Positions 50,190 through 61,897 of a stretch of 64,000 nucleotides of DNA are shown here, in pieces. Numbering within the stretch: the stretch's first letter is position 1; each line of letters opens with the position of its first letter. The notes beneath the pieces were generated by a model. It was given only the letters and a program-made list of their open reading frames with translations. It searched no databases and had not been told where the DNA came from. Position numbers and translations under genes: made by a program. Source of the stretch: Micrasema longulum. Its lineage: Eukaryota > Arthropoda > Insecta > Trichoptera > Brachycentridae. The stretch lies in NCBI GenBank assembly GCA_022494885.1, contig JAGVSM010003825.1:1-64000 (forward strand), read 5' to 3'.

Positions 50190-50455
50190 TACTTAGAACT
50201 GAAATGGATCTTATATGCATTTTAAAAATACAAAATGCTATTAGTGATGTCGCATCTCTGTTGCAATCAACCCCTCTTCATGTTCCCAACCGGATCACCA
50301 GAATTAAGCTTCTTCGATTTTCACGGCCGTTCACATCAACCCTGTGATGGACGATGTAATGCGATTTACGGCATAATAACCCAAAAAACTTATTGTGTGT
50401 CACCAGAAGTCAAAATTTGCTATTTATCAAATCTTCTAAGAGCAACTTTCAATCG
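50190..50455 (+). mobile_element. LINE fragment interrupted by a 96-bp insert with 9-bp duplication
   Basis: 50196-50303 and 50400-50450 are contiguous parts of the tail seen at 13470-13615 (TEMDLICI..SQNLLFIKSSKSNF-type). Between them lies 50304-50399, flanked by TCACCAGAA on both sides. Confidence 0.75.
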
Positions 50456-50639
50456 CGGCCCTGGGCTGATTATGAACGGCCATCTTCATCGGTACTGAGA
50501 CGGTATAAACTCATATTGATATTTATATCTGAAAGTGTGTATATTTGTATGAAAATTCAAAGTATCTTCGTCGGTAACCAGTAATTGAACATGATTAGAA
50601 AAAAAAATGTAAACATTTTCTATGATTCATACAGAAAAC

Positions 50640-51440
50640 CATAGAATTAAGAATAGTCCAGAAGCCACATACGCGCATCAAACAGAAAACGGCCAAACTC
50701 TTAAACGAGTAGTTTTACGTTTTGACCCATTGGTTTATTTGTAGACGTCGCTCAGTACGCAACTCCCAATTTGAATTTAACTATGCCGTGTTGGGTCGTT
50801 TTAAAGTGTAGAAATGCTGGTGGGATCAAAAAGAAACAGGATGGTATTACATTTTATGTGTAAGTAGTAAATGCATGTGTAAGTAGCAAATGCGTTACTG
50901 ATTTTTTAAATTATTTTTCCACCTGTCAGATTGTTATTGAAAACAAAATAGACATTTTGTTAGTGTTACCAGGGTATTCAATTTTTTTGCGCTACTTTTT
51001 ATTAATAAGAACCTTGGTTTTAATTGATTAAGTGGAATTTTAGCTTATTTTTTGCTCATCTAATGAGAGAACTAACAAAAATTGGACCTCTCGGATAAAC
51101 AACACTGTGGTGGAAGTTTGAACGACATTATTTTTAAAACAAATAATACAATTAACATTACATAAAAATATCAGTTTTATGTAAAATAATATATGTTTTA
51201 TTTTTTGAGTTTAAAGTTCATTAATTCAATTACTCTTATTAAATGACCCTTTACTTATCTACTCTGTTGTGTCAATCAATATTTCTGTGTGTACAATAAA
51301 AATTTAGAAAAATTGTCAATTTTTTTAATATTTTTAAATCTTACATTTGTGTTATGGTTATATTTTTTGCGATCTGGCAACATTACACGGCGACTTCACG
51401 AATGCGCGCGGCGAAAGTGGAGGGGATTTTTGGACACAAT
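50640..51440 (+). mobile_element. P-element-like relic, copy 2 (3' end lost)
   Basis: Begins CATAGAATTAAGAATAGTCC. 50786-50860 encodes MPCWVVLKCRNAGGIKKKQD, the start of a THAP domain with the initiator Met in place. The second THAP half is deleted. The match to copies 1 and 3 fades after GGACACA near 51440, so the right inverted repeat is missing. Confidence 0.72.
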
Positions 51441-52860
51441 TTTTACTTCTCATCAGAATACGTACCCTGGAGGCAACTGGAGATGTCCACATGCTCCACT
51501 TAGGAGTGGATGAGGAAAAGAAGAAGAAAAAAATTAGCTTTTAATTAAAGTAAATTTGATGGAATATTTTTTTTGAAGTAAACAAATAAATAACCACCCC
51601 TTTGAAGTAAATATAAACCTTGTTCATATATAATTGGTACACATATTATTTATATTTTTTGTATTTCATTGCTTTATATTTGTTTTTTATTATATTTTAT
51701 ACTATATTATTTATGTTTAAGTAAAATGTATTCTTGGCACATATATATACTTTATATTTGTATAATAACGATTTTTAATTTCTTACATTTGATTAGCTAG
51801 GCATTTATAATTAAGTAGTTTTAGTTTTTCATGTTATTGTTTTATTAGTATAGGACTACTTATGCTCTAAAGATAGAAAATCTCCATCTTAGAACAGGCT
51901 GTGCAATGTTAGATGGAGACTATCATAAACAGAGAACACTCCGTTTTCATTTTACATTAATTGGTTTTATATAGATTCCCTGTATTAAGTATACATATTC
52001 TTTTTTTGCAATAAATTTATAAAATAAATGAATAATCACGGTAAAAATAATGCAACCCCCATACAAAAACAAAAAAAATCACAGCCGTCAAGGTGTTTAC
52101 CCATAGCCCTGGGCATCTGGGCTTTTGCCTTCCTTTGATCGCGTTATACCCTTGCGATCTTTTGATCGCGTTATACCCCACGATAACGGGTCCTCACCTA
52201 AACTTAGCCACCAAATTCAAAATATACATTAACTCATTTTAATCTGAAAATTCGATTTGACAACTAATTAAAAATTGATGAATGGCAAAAACTTATTCTG
52301 GACATTTCCCATACAATATTGATGCCTAAAATAATGAGAAAAATATTAAAAATGAATCGTTTATCCATGAACTGTCGCTGTTTAAAAAACTTTAATCTAA
52401 TCCCTCTTCATTTTAATAAAATAAGCAAATTTTATCACCGTTCTGTTAAAATATAATATTTACTTATTTACTGTCATGTTATATTATATTACATTCACAA
52501 AATTATAATTTATACAAAGGTGTTTTGGCTATCTAACTAGGGTTATTTACCCCGTTCTAAGATAGTAAAAAAAATATATGAAAACAGTCATCAATATATA
52601 GAAATAGTTATAAAGATAGTGGACAAAGTGAAAAACAAGGTAAAAAATGAAGTAAAATCATGGTAAAAATTAAGCAAAAACATAGAAAAAACGTAGTAAA
52701 AACAAAGTAATAAATGTGGTGAAAACATAGTAAAAAAATATTAATATAAAAATAATAATTGTTACAAGGACGATATATGTGGTTTCTATTTGAATAACTA
52801 GAACGAAACGTGTTTTGCTGTTACGTTGAATAATATTTTTAATTCATAACGGATGGAAGA
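51441..52860. other. Intergenic, no gene seen
   Basis: AT-rich. 52135-52185 repeats TTTGATCGCGTTATACCC twice. 52600-52740 is a run of degenerate GTAAAAA-type steps. Confidence 0.45.
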
Positions 52861-52864
52861 GTTG

Positions 52865-53600
52865 TGAAAATGTGGATGTTTAAGCATAGGCTGAATGGTA
52901 AATGTTTCACAGTGTGTAAAGTGGCCACTTAAGCCAGACATTGACAGGTCATAAGCCCCGTAAATGCATAGGCTTCCATATTACCTTCTTTAGGGTATTC
53001 TCCATCCCTGTTGTAATTTGTTAATCTAAATGACTCCCGAGGGGGTGAAATCCAGTCTTTTGTCTACAAACATTATATTTTTTTATATTTTTTATATCTA
53101 AACATTTTTTTTAATTCCCGCCAAACTGCAAAAGCAGTTTTTTTGCACGGATTTCTCTCTTTAAACATTTTTGTAACACAATATGATTAAGTTTAAATAA
53201 AATATTTTTAAAAAAATCTTAAAAATATCAATAAAATAAAAGTTAAAAAAAATTAAATACAAGTAAATCAAATCTTTTTTGAAAACGAAATATATAAAAA
53301 ATAATAAACAAACACTTTTTTAAAATCTGTTTGGAGAAACCCATGTTTGAATATTCACATTTCCTCAACTTTTCCCATCTGTTGACTTTTGTGAAGTAAA
53401 AGAGTTGAAACCTTTATCACGGAAGAGTCAAGGAAATGTGGATGTTCAAACATGGGCACAATGGTGGATGTTAGACAGCGTGTAAAGTGGCTACTTAAAC
53501 CAGCCAATGGCAGGTCATAAGCCATGTATTTACATAGCCTAGACTTCCATATTACCACTCAAAATTGTTTTCCGTCTGTTGCAACAAAATTAAATTTACA
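52865..53600 (+). repeat. Two further copies of the GTGTAAAGTGG dispersed repeat
   Basis: 52865-53060 and 53330-53600 contain GTGTAAAGTGGCCACTTAAG and CGTGTAAAGTGGCTACTTAA, each followed by a CATTGACAGGTCATAAGCC-like stretch. The second has inverted flanks (CATGTTTGAATATTCACATT / GGATGTTCAAACATG). Confidence 0.75.
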
Positions 53601-54109
53601 CTTTGTCTCTTAGAGCAGTTCAAATTTCCGTCCACGATTGGTAGATTATAGATGGGCATAATCACTGTTTATTCCTTTTTAATATGTATATTTATTTTTC
53701 TGTGTTTGCTAACGCGTTTAAGTTGCTTCTTGCTTGTAAAACTAGTAGCGTAGGCAGGAATCTTGGATCAGTAAACATTGAACTTTTAATTCTCCGCGCG
53801 AAGTCAAATAAGTCATTTATCACGGCCTTAATTTTATTTATTTTTTTATTTCTTATTTTATTTTTATTTATTAAGGAAAAACAACAGTTGTTATATAAGA
53901 ATACAAAATATAAATAATAGTACAAACATCCAGTTAAAGTTTTTCACAAATATAATAAGAGAATATGTTACACAGTAAAGAGAAAAATAATATATTATAT
54001 AAGACATGAGAAAAAAAAAGAGCTCGTAAAAAGGTTTAGGGATGAGGAAATAGAGTGGAGGAGTGGAGGAGAGGAGGAGAGGGATTTTCATAATATAGTT
54101 GACCAATTC

Positions 54110-55125
54110 GACATTTTGATATTATCAATGTTTTTCAAAATAAAAAATTCTGGCTTTTTTCCGATGACAACAAGGTACTTAAACTTATTGAATCTCCCAA
54201 TGATTGTCTTCTTTTTCAACATGATATTAATTGTTTTAATGAATGGTGCGACATCAATTGTGTTCAACTTAACATTGACAAATGTAAAATAATATCTTTC
54301 TCGCGACGAAAAAAACCTATACAATTCAACTACAAACTAAAAAATACTGCCCTTTCAATGGTTTCGTCAATAAAGGATCTTGGCATTACTTTAGATAGTA
54401 AACTCTCCTATCGTGAACACATTGATAATATTGTAAACAAATCTCTCAAACTTCTTGGTTTTATCAATAGAGTGACGGCGGACTTCAAAAATATTAATAC
54501 CATCAAAACTCTTTATTGCTCACTAGTTCGACACCATCTAGAATACGCTTCTCCTATTTGGTCTCCATTCTACAGGACTCATATTGTCCAAGACCGTTTT
54601 TTATGAAAAGTGGCATAGTTGCTCGGATTACAAAGGGGTAATTATTCCTATTTTGAAATAGAGCAATCTCTTAATCTGTCTTCATTGGAGAGACGTAGAA
54701 CTGTGATAGACCTTATATGCATTTTAAAAATACTTAATACTTTAAGTGATGTCCCATCTCTGTTGCGATCAATTTCTTTTCATATTCCCAACCGTGTCAC
54801 CAGAAGTCAAAATCTGCTATTTATAAAATCTTCTAAGAGCAACTTTGGTTTTTATGCCCCAATGTCCAGAATGTGTAGATTAGTCAATTCATCACACGAC
54901 TTGGAATTTTTTGGGATAGGTCTTCCGGCTTTTCGTAAATCTCTTCGCGACTAAACAGTGTGGGATGAAGTTGGATTGGCATGGTTTAGCTCGAAGTCTT
55001 AGGTCTTTCGTTTTTATGAATATATTGTATATAATTATTGTTTTGCCCTTGTTTGTCTTTGCCAAATAGTTTTATGTTCTTTTTGTTCAGTTTCTTGCAT
55101 TTATGTTTCTTCATGTAACTATAAT
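54110..55125 (+). mobile_element. Longest non-LTR retroelement fragment (RT palm end to 3' tail)
   Basis: Encodes FSDDNKVLKLI (the catalytic xxDD box, normally YADD or FADD), LQHDIN-type helix with NEWCDINCVQLNIDKCKIIS, IKDLGITLDSKLSYREHI, YCSLVRHHLEYASPIWSPFY, then after a stop near 54605 and one at 54618 the same tail as 13320-13915 to a stop at 54954. 3' end merges into the minisatellite. Jockey/CR1-type by motif order. Confidence 0.88.
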
Positions 55126-55385
55126 AAATAAATAAATAATAAATAAATAATAAATAAATAATAAATAAATAATAAATAAATAATAAATAAATAATAAATA
55201 AATAATAAATAAATAATAAATAAATAATAAATAAATAATAAATAAATATAAATAAATAAATAATAAATAAATAATAAATAAATAATAAATAAATAATAAA
55301 TAAATAATAAATAAATAATAAATAAATAATAAATAAATAATAAATAAATAGTAAATAAATAATAAATAAATAATAAATAAATGAT
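55126..55385 (+). repeat. 11-bp minisatellite
   Basis: About 23 near-identical units of AATAAATAAAT, with one 1-2 base slip near 55247 and a G change at 55350. It begins at the LINE 3' tail, so it probably grew from it. The long minus-strand Tyr/Leu/Phe frame here is a by-product. Confidence 0.9.
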
Positions 55386-55629
55386 AAAAAAAAAATAAAA
55401 AAAAAAATAAACATATTTAAAGGAACATAAAATTATTACACACTGACAAATATTTCATTTTACAGTGTTTTAAAAAGTTTTTTTTGAAGTCGCAAAATTT
55501 TGTATTAAAAATATCTAAAGGGAACAAAGTAAATTAAATTTGGAGCAGCTACGATAAATAAACGAGTTTTGAACATAATTTTTTTCGGGCAATGCATTAT
55601 AAAAAAAATGAACTTATCGCGTAGATTCG

Positions 55630-55770
55630 ATTTCCACCCGACACGTGATGGTGCATATATTGTCTGCTATATAAAGAACACGGTAATCAGCCTTACGCTT
55701 TAGGTGTCAGTCTAAGGACACTTAAATATTGCCTTGTAAAATTACCGTTTAATCCAATATTGCTCCACAT
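55630..55770 (-). repeat. SINE body fragment
   Basis: AATCAGCCTTACGCTTTAGG then TGTCAG matches 59740-59770, where a tRNA-like head follows. Confidence 0.4.
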
Positions 55771-56589
55771 AAGTCATAGTCAAAATATCTTTGTCTACAA
55801 AGGCATAGAAAATTAGAATAATCTCCCCAATTAACTTAAAACTATTTAAACTAATATATCAATTAATAAATTCAAAGCAAATGTAAATAAATGTTTTGAA
55901 CCTGTGTAAAACCTGCATTTTATTTTAATTAGTATTAATGTATTATTATTTTCTGTTTTTCCTTTTATATCCTTAAAGTTTTTTTTTAATGTACTCGCAT
56001 ATTTCAAAATTATATAAATTCTAAAAAATAAATAACTATAGCAGTGTAAGTCACTCTCCAAGCACAAAAGCTAGTCTCTTTTTTTAGAGAGTTACAGTTA
56101 TTACATTGACTAGATGTATAAAAGTAGATTTGTATTAGCATAAAAACACATGTACAATTTATGAAGATATATTGATTACTAAATTTCATGTCGAACATCG
56201 CACTACAATATTTCAAAGTCCGAGGACATCAAAACTTTAATCATAAAGCCGATCATTTTATTCGTTTTGTAAATCATACAGTCTTTAACAAAATAACAAA
56301 AATAACGTCACTAACCGTTTTTACATTTAAATTTGTGGGTACAATCAGCGTTGTAAATCCTACCGATTTTTCGGCAGATCTACCGATTTTCTGTGAAATC
56401 TACCGATTTTCCGAATTTGATCGAAATTCTTCCAAATTTTTAAACTTTTACATTTTTTTTTACTATTTATTTGTCCCCAATATAAGGAATTCACTTGTAA
56501 AAAGAAACAAAATGATAGAATTATTGAAATCAGTAGAAAAATAATGCATTTTATTTTATTTATTTATTTATAAATTTTATCGTAAATAC

Positions 56590-56791
56590 AATTTTATGAT
56601 CACTTTGCCCAGCTAAAAAGGGTACATACCCCATTCCAAGCTAGGCAATTACATTTAAATACATGATAATGGTTTACAATGTAATATAAAGCACAGACCA
56701 ATAAAATATAAACTATCTCGTATACACATTTTGAAACAAATACATACACATACACACACATATACATATATACATACATACACATATATAC

Positions 56792-56836
<45 letters not shown>

Positions 56837-56965
56837 TATACGCACATACATACAAACATACATACACACACATGTACACACATCTATGCGCATACACATA
56901 CATAAATTCATAAAAAATAGACAATTTATTTAATATAATGCGAAACTTCATGATTGCCATTTGTA
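56590..56965 (-). repeat. Inverted copy of the GTATAT-core repeat
   Basis: Reverse complement of 17940-18275: CTTTGCCCAGCTAAAAAGGG, CATTCCAAGCTAGGCAATTA, an ATACAC/TATATA microsatellite (56735-56905) and CATGATTGCCAT. Confidence 0.75.
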
Positions 56966-56972
56966 TATATAA

Positions 56973-57348
56973 ACAGGGTGTTCATGAAACCCTGTCACAT
57001 CCAAAACCACGATGATCAGAAAAAGCAAGAAGACATATTGGGCACATTAAAATAAATTTATAGAACGAAAAAAATTTAAAAAATAAAATATCAAAAAAAG
57101 CAAATGGTTGCTTACTTCTGCAGGGGGGAAAAGATGAGGGAGAAGGGGAGGCTTATACACCATGGACCACGCGGCCACATCCCCCTCGCTTCTTCCCTGC
57201 AGAAGTAAGCAACCATTTATTAAAAAAAATATTTTATTTGAAAAAAAATAAAAAAATTCTAAATATTTTTTTTATTATGCTAAAATGTCTTCTTGCCCAT
57301 ACTGATCATCGTGGTTTCGGATGTGACAGGGTTTAAAAAACACCCTGT
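56973..57348. mobile_element. Long foldback (hairpin) element
   Basis: ACAGGGTGTTCATGAAACCC..GTCACATCC.AAACCACGATGATCAG on the left is mirrored at 57300-57348, and an inner pair AAATGGTTGCTTACTTCTGC at 57102 is mirrored at 57200-57220. Arms ~150 bp, GC-richer centre, no ORF. Confidence 0.85.
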
Positions 57349-57925
57349 GTATTTATGTATATATTTTTAAATTTTATTTTTAATATCCAGTTGGATTCTC
57401 CAATCATCTCATGCCTAATATATATATATATATATTAGATATGAGATCTTCTTGCTTATATATATATATATATATAAACAAAATTGAAATGATAATTGAC
57501 ATATGGTTCTTGAAACTCACTCTATACTATAGTAAGAAATAGGATTAATAAATAATATGCCAAAAAGGAGTGAGTACTGAATCAAATAATGCAAAAATGC
57601 ATAGCAAAAAAGCATAAAATTATCAAGATATAAAAACAAAAATATGGAAGGAAAGCAGATTTGTCAATTTTTGCTAATTGCTAATCTCGAACTTTATAAA
57701 AATTGACAACCTCGTCCCTATCGATGTGCAGCAACCAATTGCAAACATTGTTCTTACATTGGCACTTGTGGAGTTCTTTATGGCTGACGGAAGTTGATAA
57801 AAAAATTTGGAGCCAGGAAGGTAAAGTAATAATGAATCATAATAATAAATCTACCGAAGTCTACCGATTTATTTTTACGTATCTACCGATTATCACATGA
57901 TGGGGGTTGGCAACGCATTTAGCAT

Positions 57926-58726
57926 CATAGAATTAAGAATAGTCCAGAAACCGCATGCGCACATCAAACAAAAGGCGACTCAACTACTCATAAATGAGTA
58001 GGTTTACGTTTTGACCAATTAGTTTCATTGTAGACGTCGCTCAGTACGCAACTCCTGATTTGAATTCAACTATGCCGTGTTGTGTCCTTTTAAAGTTTAG
58101 AAATACTGCTAGGATCTTTAAAGAAACAGGATGCAATCACATTTCATCTGTAATTTGCAAATGAATGTGTATATAACAAATGCATTACTTGAAACTTGAT
58201 TTTTTCCATCTGTCAGATTGTCGAAGAAACAAAATGGAAATTTCGTTGGTGTTGCCAGGGTAGAATTTTTGTTACCTTACTTTGGTCATCTAATAAAAGA
58301 ACTAATGAAAATTAGACCTCGGATTAAACAACGCCGTGGGAGACATTTGAACGACATTATCTTTAAAACATCAAATATTATTTAACATGATATAAATATG
58401 TCCGTTTCATGTCAAATAAAATTTGTTTTATATTTTAATTTCAAAGTTCATTAATTCAATTACTCTTATTAAATAACCCTTTACTTATGTTCTCTGTTGT
58501 GTCAATCAACGTTTCCGCGTGCACAATAAAATTTTAGAGAAATTAACAGATTACTTTTTTTTAACCTTACATTTGTGTTATGTTTTTTTTTTTCCCATCA
58601 AGCAACATTACCCGGCGACTTCACGAATACGCGCGGTGAAAGTAAACCGGAGTGGGGGAATTATTGGACACAGTCCGATGTATTTAAATATGATTTTACG
58701 CTCCTTCTGGACTATTCTTAATTCTG
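57926..58726 (+). mobile_element. P-element-like relic, copy 3, with perfect 8-bp target duplication
   Basis: CATAGAATTAAGAATAGTCC to GGACTATTCTTAATTCTG, flanked by TTTAGCAT at 57918-57925 and 58727-58734. 801 bp. A THAP start (ATGCCGTGTTGTGTCC at 58071) survives; the second half is deleted. Confidence 0.88.
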
Positions 58727-59074
58727 TTTAGCATATCGAAATAGATTCTGGAATCAGGTAGAAACTTAAATTAGATACAAATAAATGTATGAATCTTATT
58801 ATTATGTATTAAATTTTATTTCTGATACATTCCTGTATTTTATGTAGTAAACCTTGAGCCCAGTGATTTATGACATGCTTTAGCGTTGTAGCCTAGCCGG
58901 TAGTGATTGGTTTTGTGAACGGAGAAAACGCGTTTTGAAAAACGCGTTCAATCTTAACATAAAATTTTATTTATCGATCCTCCACGAACAAACCTTTGCA
59001 ACATATCAAAGAAATTGTCACTAGTTTTCATTATACTTTCGTTTCCTTTAGTAGACTAACTCCAATGCAATATT

Positions 59075-59620
59075 ATTATTATTATTTATTTATTTACACA
59101 CATAAGTTTGTTGTACATGATTTAAAACATAAGTCCCAACTCCATGGGACTAAAAGTCTTGTGTTGAGATGGGACTAGCAATTAGTTGACATAGACACAT
59201 GAGTATATCACCACAAATATAGGATCAGAAACATAGATTTTTTTATTTTAAATACACATATATATGGCACATTAATCTGGTAAACAGTAAACTCAAATAT
59301 TCGGGAAATTATCAAGGAGTTTCCTACTCAAATCCTTCCCACTAAGGAAAATCCAGTCCTTAACTACTTTTTAAAAATTGTTTTTGTCCTTGAGAGCTTA
59401 ATACGCTCTTCCAAAATATTGAACACTCTCGGTGCGATAAATGAGAGATGTCTCTGAGCAAAAGTCATACGGGTTTTGGGTATGACGTAATTCATGCTCT
59501 GGGAAAACCTCTTACGGACCTCTCCTTATTGTTCGACCAGAAGTGTGTAAGTAGAAGTGTACATATAATATTTAAACCACGCATATATCGAATCGAAAAA
59601 AGTTATCTACCCATAGGCAG
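59075..59620 (-). mobile_element. Non-LTR retroelement 3' end
   Basis: The minus strand encodes YVIPKTRMTFAQRHLSFIAP then RVFNILEERIKLSRTKTIFK before a stop, and ends in a TTATTATTATT/TTTATTTA run (59079-59100), the A-rich tail in reverse. Confidence 0.6.
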
Positions 59621-59724
59621 AATGGGAATGCTCATCATCATCATTACCTTTCCGCACCGAATGGCGCATAGGGCACTGCATTGGCACACCAATCGCAGCG
59701 TATTTTGATAGTTGTTGTAACATG

Positions 59725-59895
59725 AAAATAAAATGATCAGCCTTACACTTCAGGTGTCAGATTAGGGACTATGAAATACTCTAGCGTAAAACACCTTTTT
59801 AAATATATATTTTAAGTCAACCATGTGGGAATCGAACGCGAGATTTCTTGCATGGTAGGCAAATGCGCTGACCATTACGCAACGAGGCTGACGAA
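59725..59895 (-). mobile_element. tRNA-derived SINE
   Basis: The minus strand from 59893 reads GCCTCGTTGCGTAATGGTCA..GCGTTCGATTCCCAC with A- and B-box-like motifs and a good anticodon stem, but the acceptor arms do not pair. The body GACACCTGAAGTGTAAGGCT follows. Confidence 0.55.
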
Positions 59896-60523
59896 ATGTT
59901 GAACATGGTAAAAATTACAAGGGTTAGAAAATTACAACTTCAATATTGCGCATTTTAACAATGGAGGAACTAAATTGAATCCTTATCTTGTTTTAAAGAA
60001 CGATTTGTCAAAAAATCACGTTTCAAATGTGGCATGTGAAAAATAATGTAAACATTTGTCTTTGAAAATTTCCGTATATTTATTAGCGTGACAACTAAAT
60101 GTATTTAAAATGAGGTTTAAGTAAACAGTTGAACTTAAAATACAGCGTCCGAGACTTAATGACTATATTATCAGATCAATATTTTACCGGGTTTCAAATG
60201 ACTATTTTCGGCAAGCATGGGCGGTGTTCAAACTTAGACCGACTTAATCACTTCGAAAACAACATTATCGAAAACAACAAGAATTAAATTAAATGAATTA
60301 CCCGATATTTTGGTTTCCATACTCTAGAAATAACTCAAGTGTAACACCGGTTGGTTGTATGCTCGGAACGCCCAATATTACACTGTATAATATTAAACTT
60401 TAATTTTGATCGGTGTTTCTATACAACATATTTTGATTGTTGTGAAAATTGGAATTACTTAATGCTGTCTTTCAATTTTTAAAAATTGTATATCCATTTT
60501 AAAACCCGGAAAGCAAAGTAAAT

Positions 60524-61897
60524 ATGGTATGCCAGTATATCTTGTTAATACTACTGCTTGATGGCAATAATGACGTGATTAGTCAAGGAATGAACGAGAC
60601 AGTGGTTGATTATTCAGATATTTTCAATATAAATTCTAATTTACTAGTGAATTATAATCCTCGTTTCGATTATACAACTCCTTTTACAAAAACAATAGTG
60701 CTTATAGAAGCGCGTAGGAACAGTTCGGAAAATTCGGAAGACTCGGACAGGATCAATTGTTTTATGAACAGTTTTATAAGCTTTATAAACAGCCGTCGTT
60801 TGATTTCGTTCGTAATGTTAAAGGCTAATACGATGATTATCAAATCGGGTATTAGAGAACGAATGCAAAAATATCAGAACGAACATTTTATATTGGTATT
60901 TGAATCTTTCGAAGCTCTGTGTTCGTCGATAGAGCGTCCGATCCCAATTTATGTAAGATTTAACAGAGCTTATTTCGTTCTGGTGGTTACTCTCACAGAA
61001 TTGCAGGACAGCTACTGCGATGTAATAAAAACACCACAAGCATTAAAAGATGTCACAGAAGAGTATTTTGCATCCCTATGGAAACTATTTAAAATATTAG
61101 AGGTTATTATAGTTCTCCCTTACTTATGTAATCACATGTACGTAGTAAAGTATGATATTATTAGACCAAAACAAGATAGAATGACCATTTTTACGGAAGA
61201 CACGTTTGATTCCAGTCTTACATTACATTCTTACACAGATTTTAATGGTTTCCCGTTGAAAATCAACTTTTTTATAAGAGTTCCAACAGCTGTCAATAAA
61301 ATGCCCAAAACTTTCTTGGACACATATTTGAGAAACGACATTAAGCGCACTGGAAACATAGCAGGACTTGATGGATTTGTGTTGGGAAATCTTATTAACA
61401 AATTTAATTTCACTCCCATAATTGGAGGTCCAACAGACAAATCTGACTCATATGGAACAATTAAAAACGGTACATCTACAGGAAGTTTGAAAGACATAAT
61501 CAACAAGGAGATGGACATATCGCTGAATGCGAGATTCCTTCGAGAATATGGTACTGACGAAATAGAGTTTACTTACCCAATATACTACGACCAGTTCTGC
61601 ATTTTGGCTCCCAAAGCCCAACGGGTCCCGCAGTGGATGTCCATCTTTCTCATTTTTAGCCCCGATGTTTGGTTACTCATTTTTATTTGCACCATATGCA
61701 GCGGTTTCATCTGGTGGTTTATGAAAACCAGGTTATCAGATAGTGAAAACATTAGAAAAAGACCCAATACTTTTTATTTTTTGGAGATTTGCCTACTTTT
61801 CATTTCGTATCCGGTAACTCTACCGAGAATTTACCAAGAGAGGCTTTTTATTTCCATGTGTCTAATATTCAATTTGATTGTTGTCGGAGTCTTTCAG
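60524..61897 (+). CDS. Receptor 2 exon 1 (signal peptide to M2)
   Basis: 458 codons from ATG to VFQ at CAG|GTAAAC (61897). Reading past the donor gives only ten residues before a stop, so splicing is needed for the S2 half. Confidence 0.92.

Larger units (their letters stand above)
56346..57917. mobile_element. hAT-like element rich in CTACCGAT, with nested insertions
   Basis: Left CAGCGTTGTAAATCCTACCG with TTTTTCGGCAGATCTACCGA; right end TCTACCGATTATCACATGAT..GTTGGCAACGC, an inverted counterpart. Inside lie the 56600-56965 repeat, a foldback at 56973-57348 and a 57495-57720 repeat. No transposase frame. Confidence 0.5.

Noticed and set aside
54986..55414. 142-residue minus-strand Tyr/Leu/Phe/Ile repeat protein
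   Set aside because: It is a by-product of the 11-bp AT minisatellite, whose unit is free of stops in this frame.
59828..59893. tRNA gene on the minus strand
   Set aside because: The A- and B-box-like motifs and anticodon stem are present, but the acceptor and T arms do not pair and a SINE body follows.
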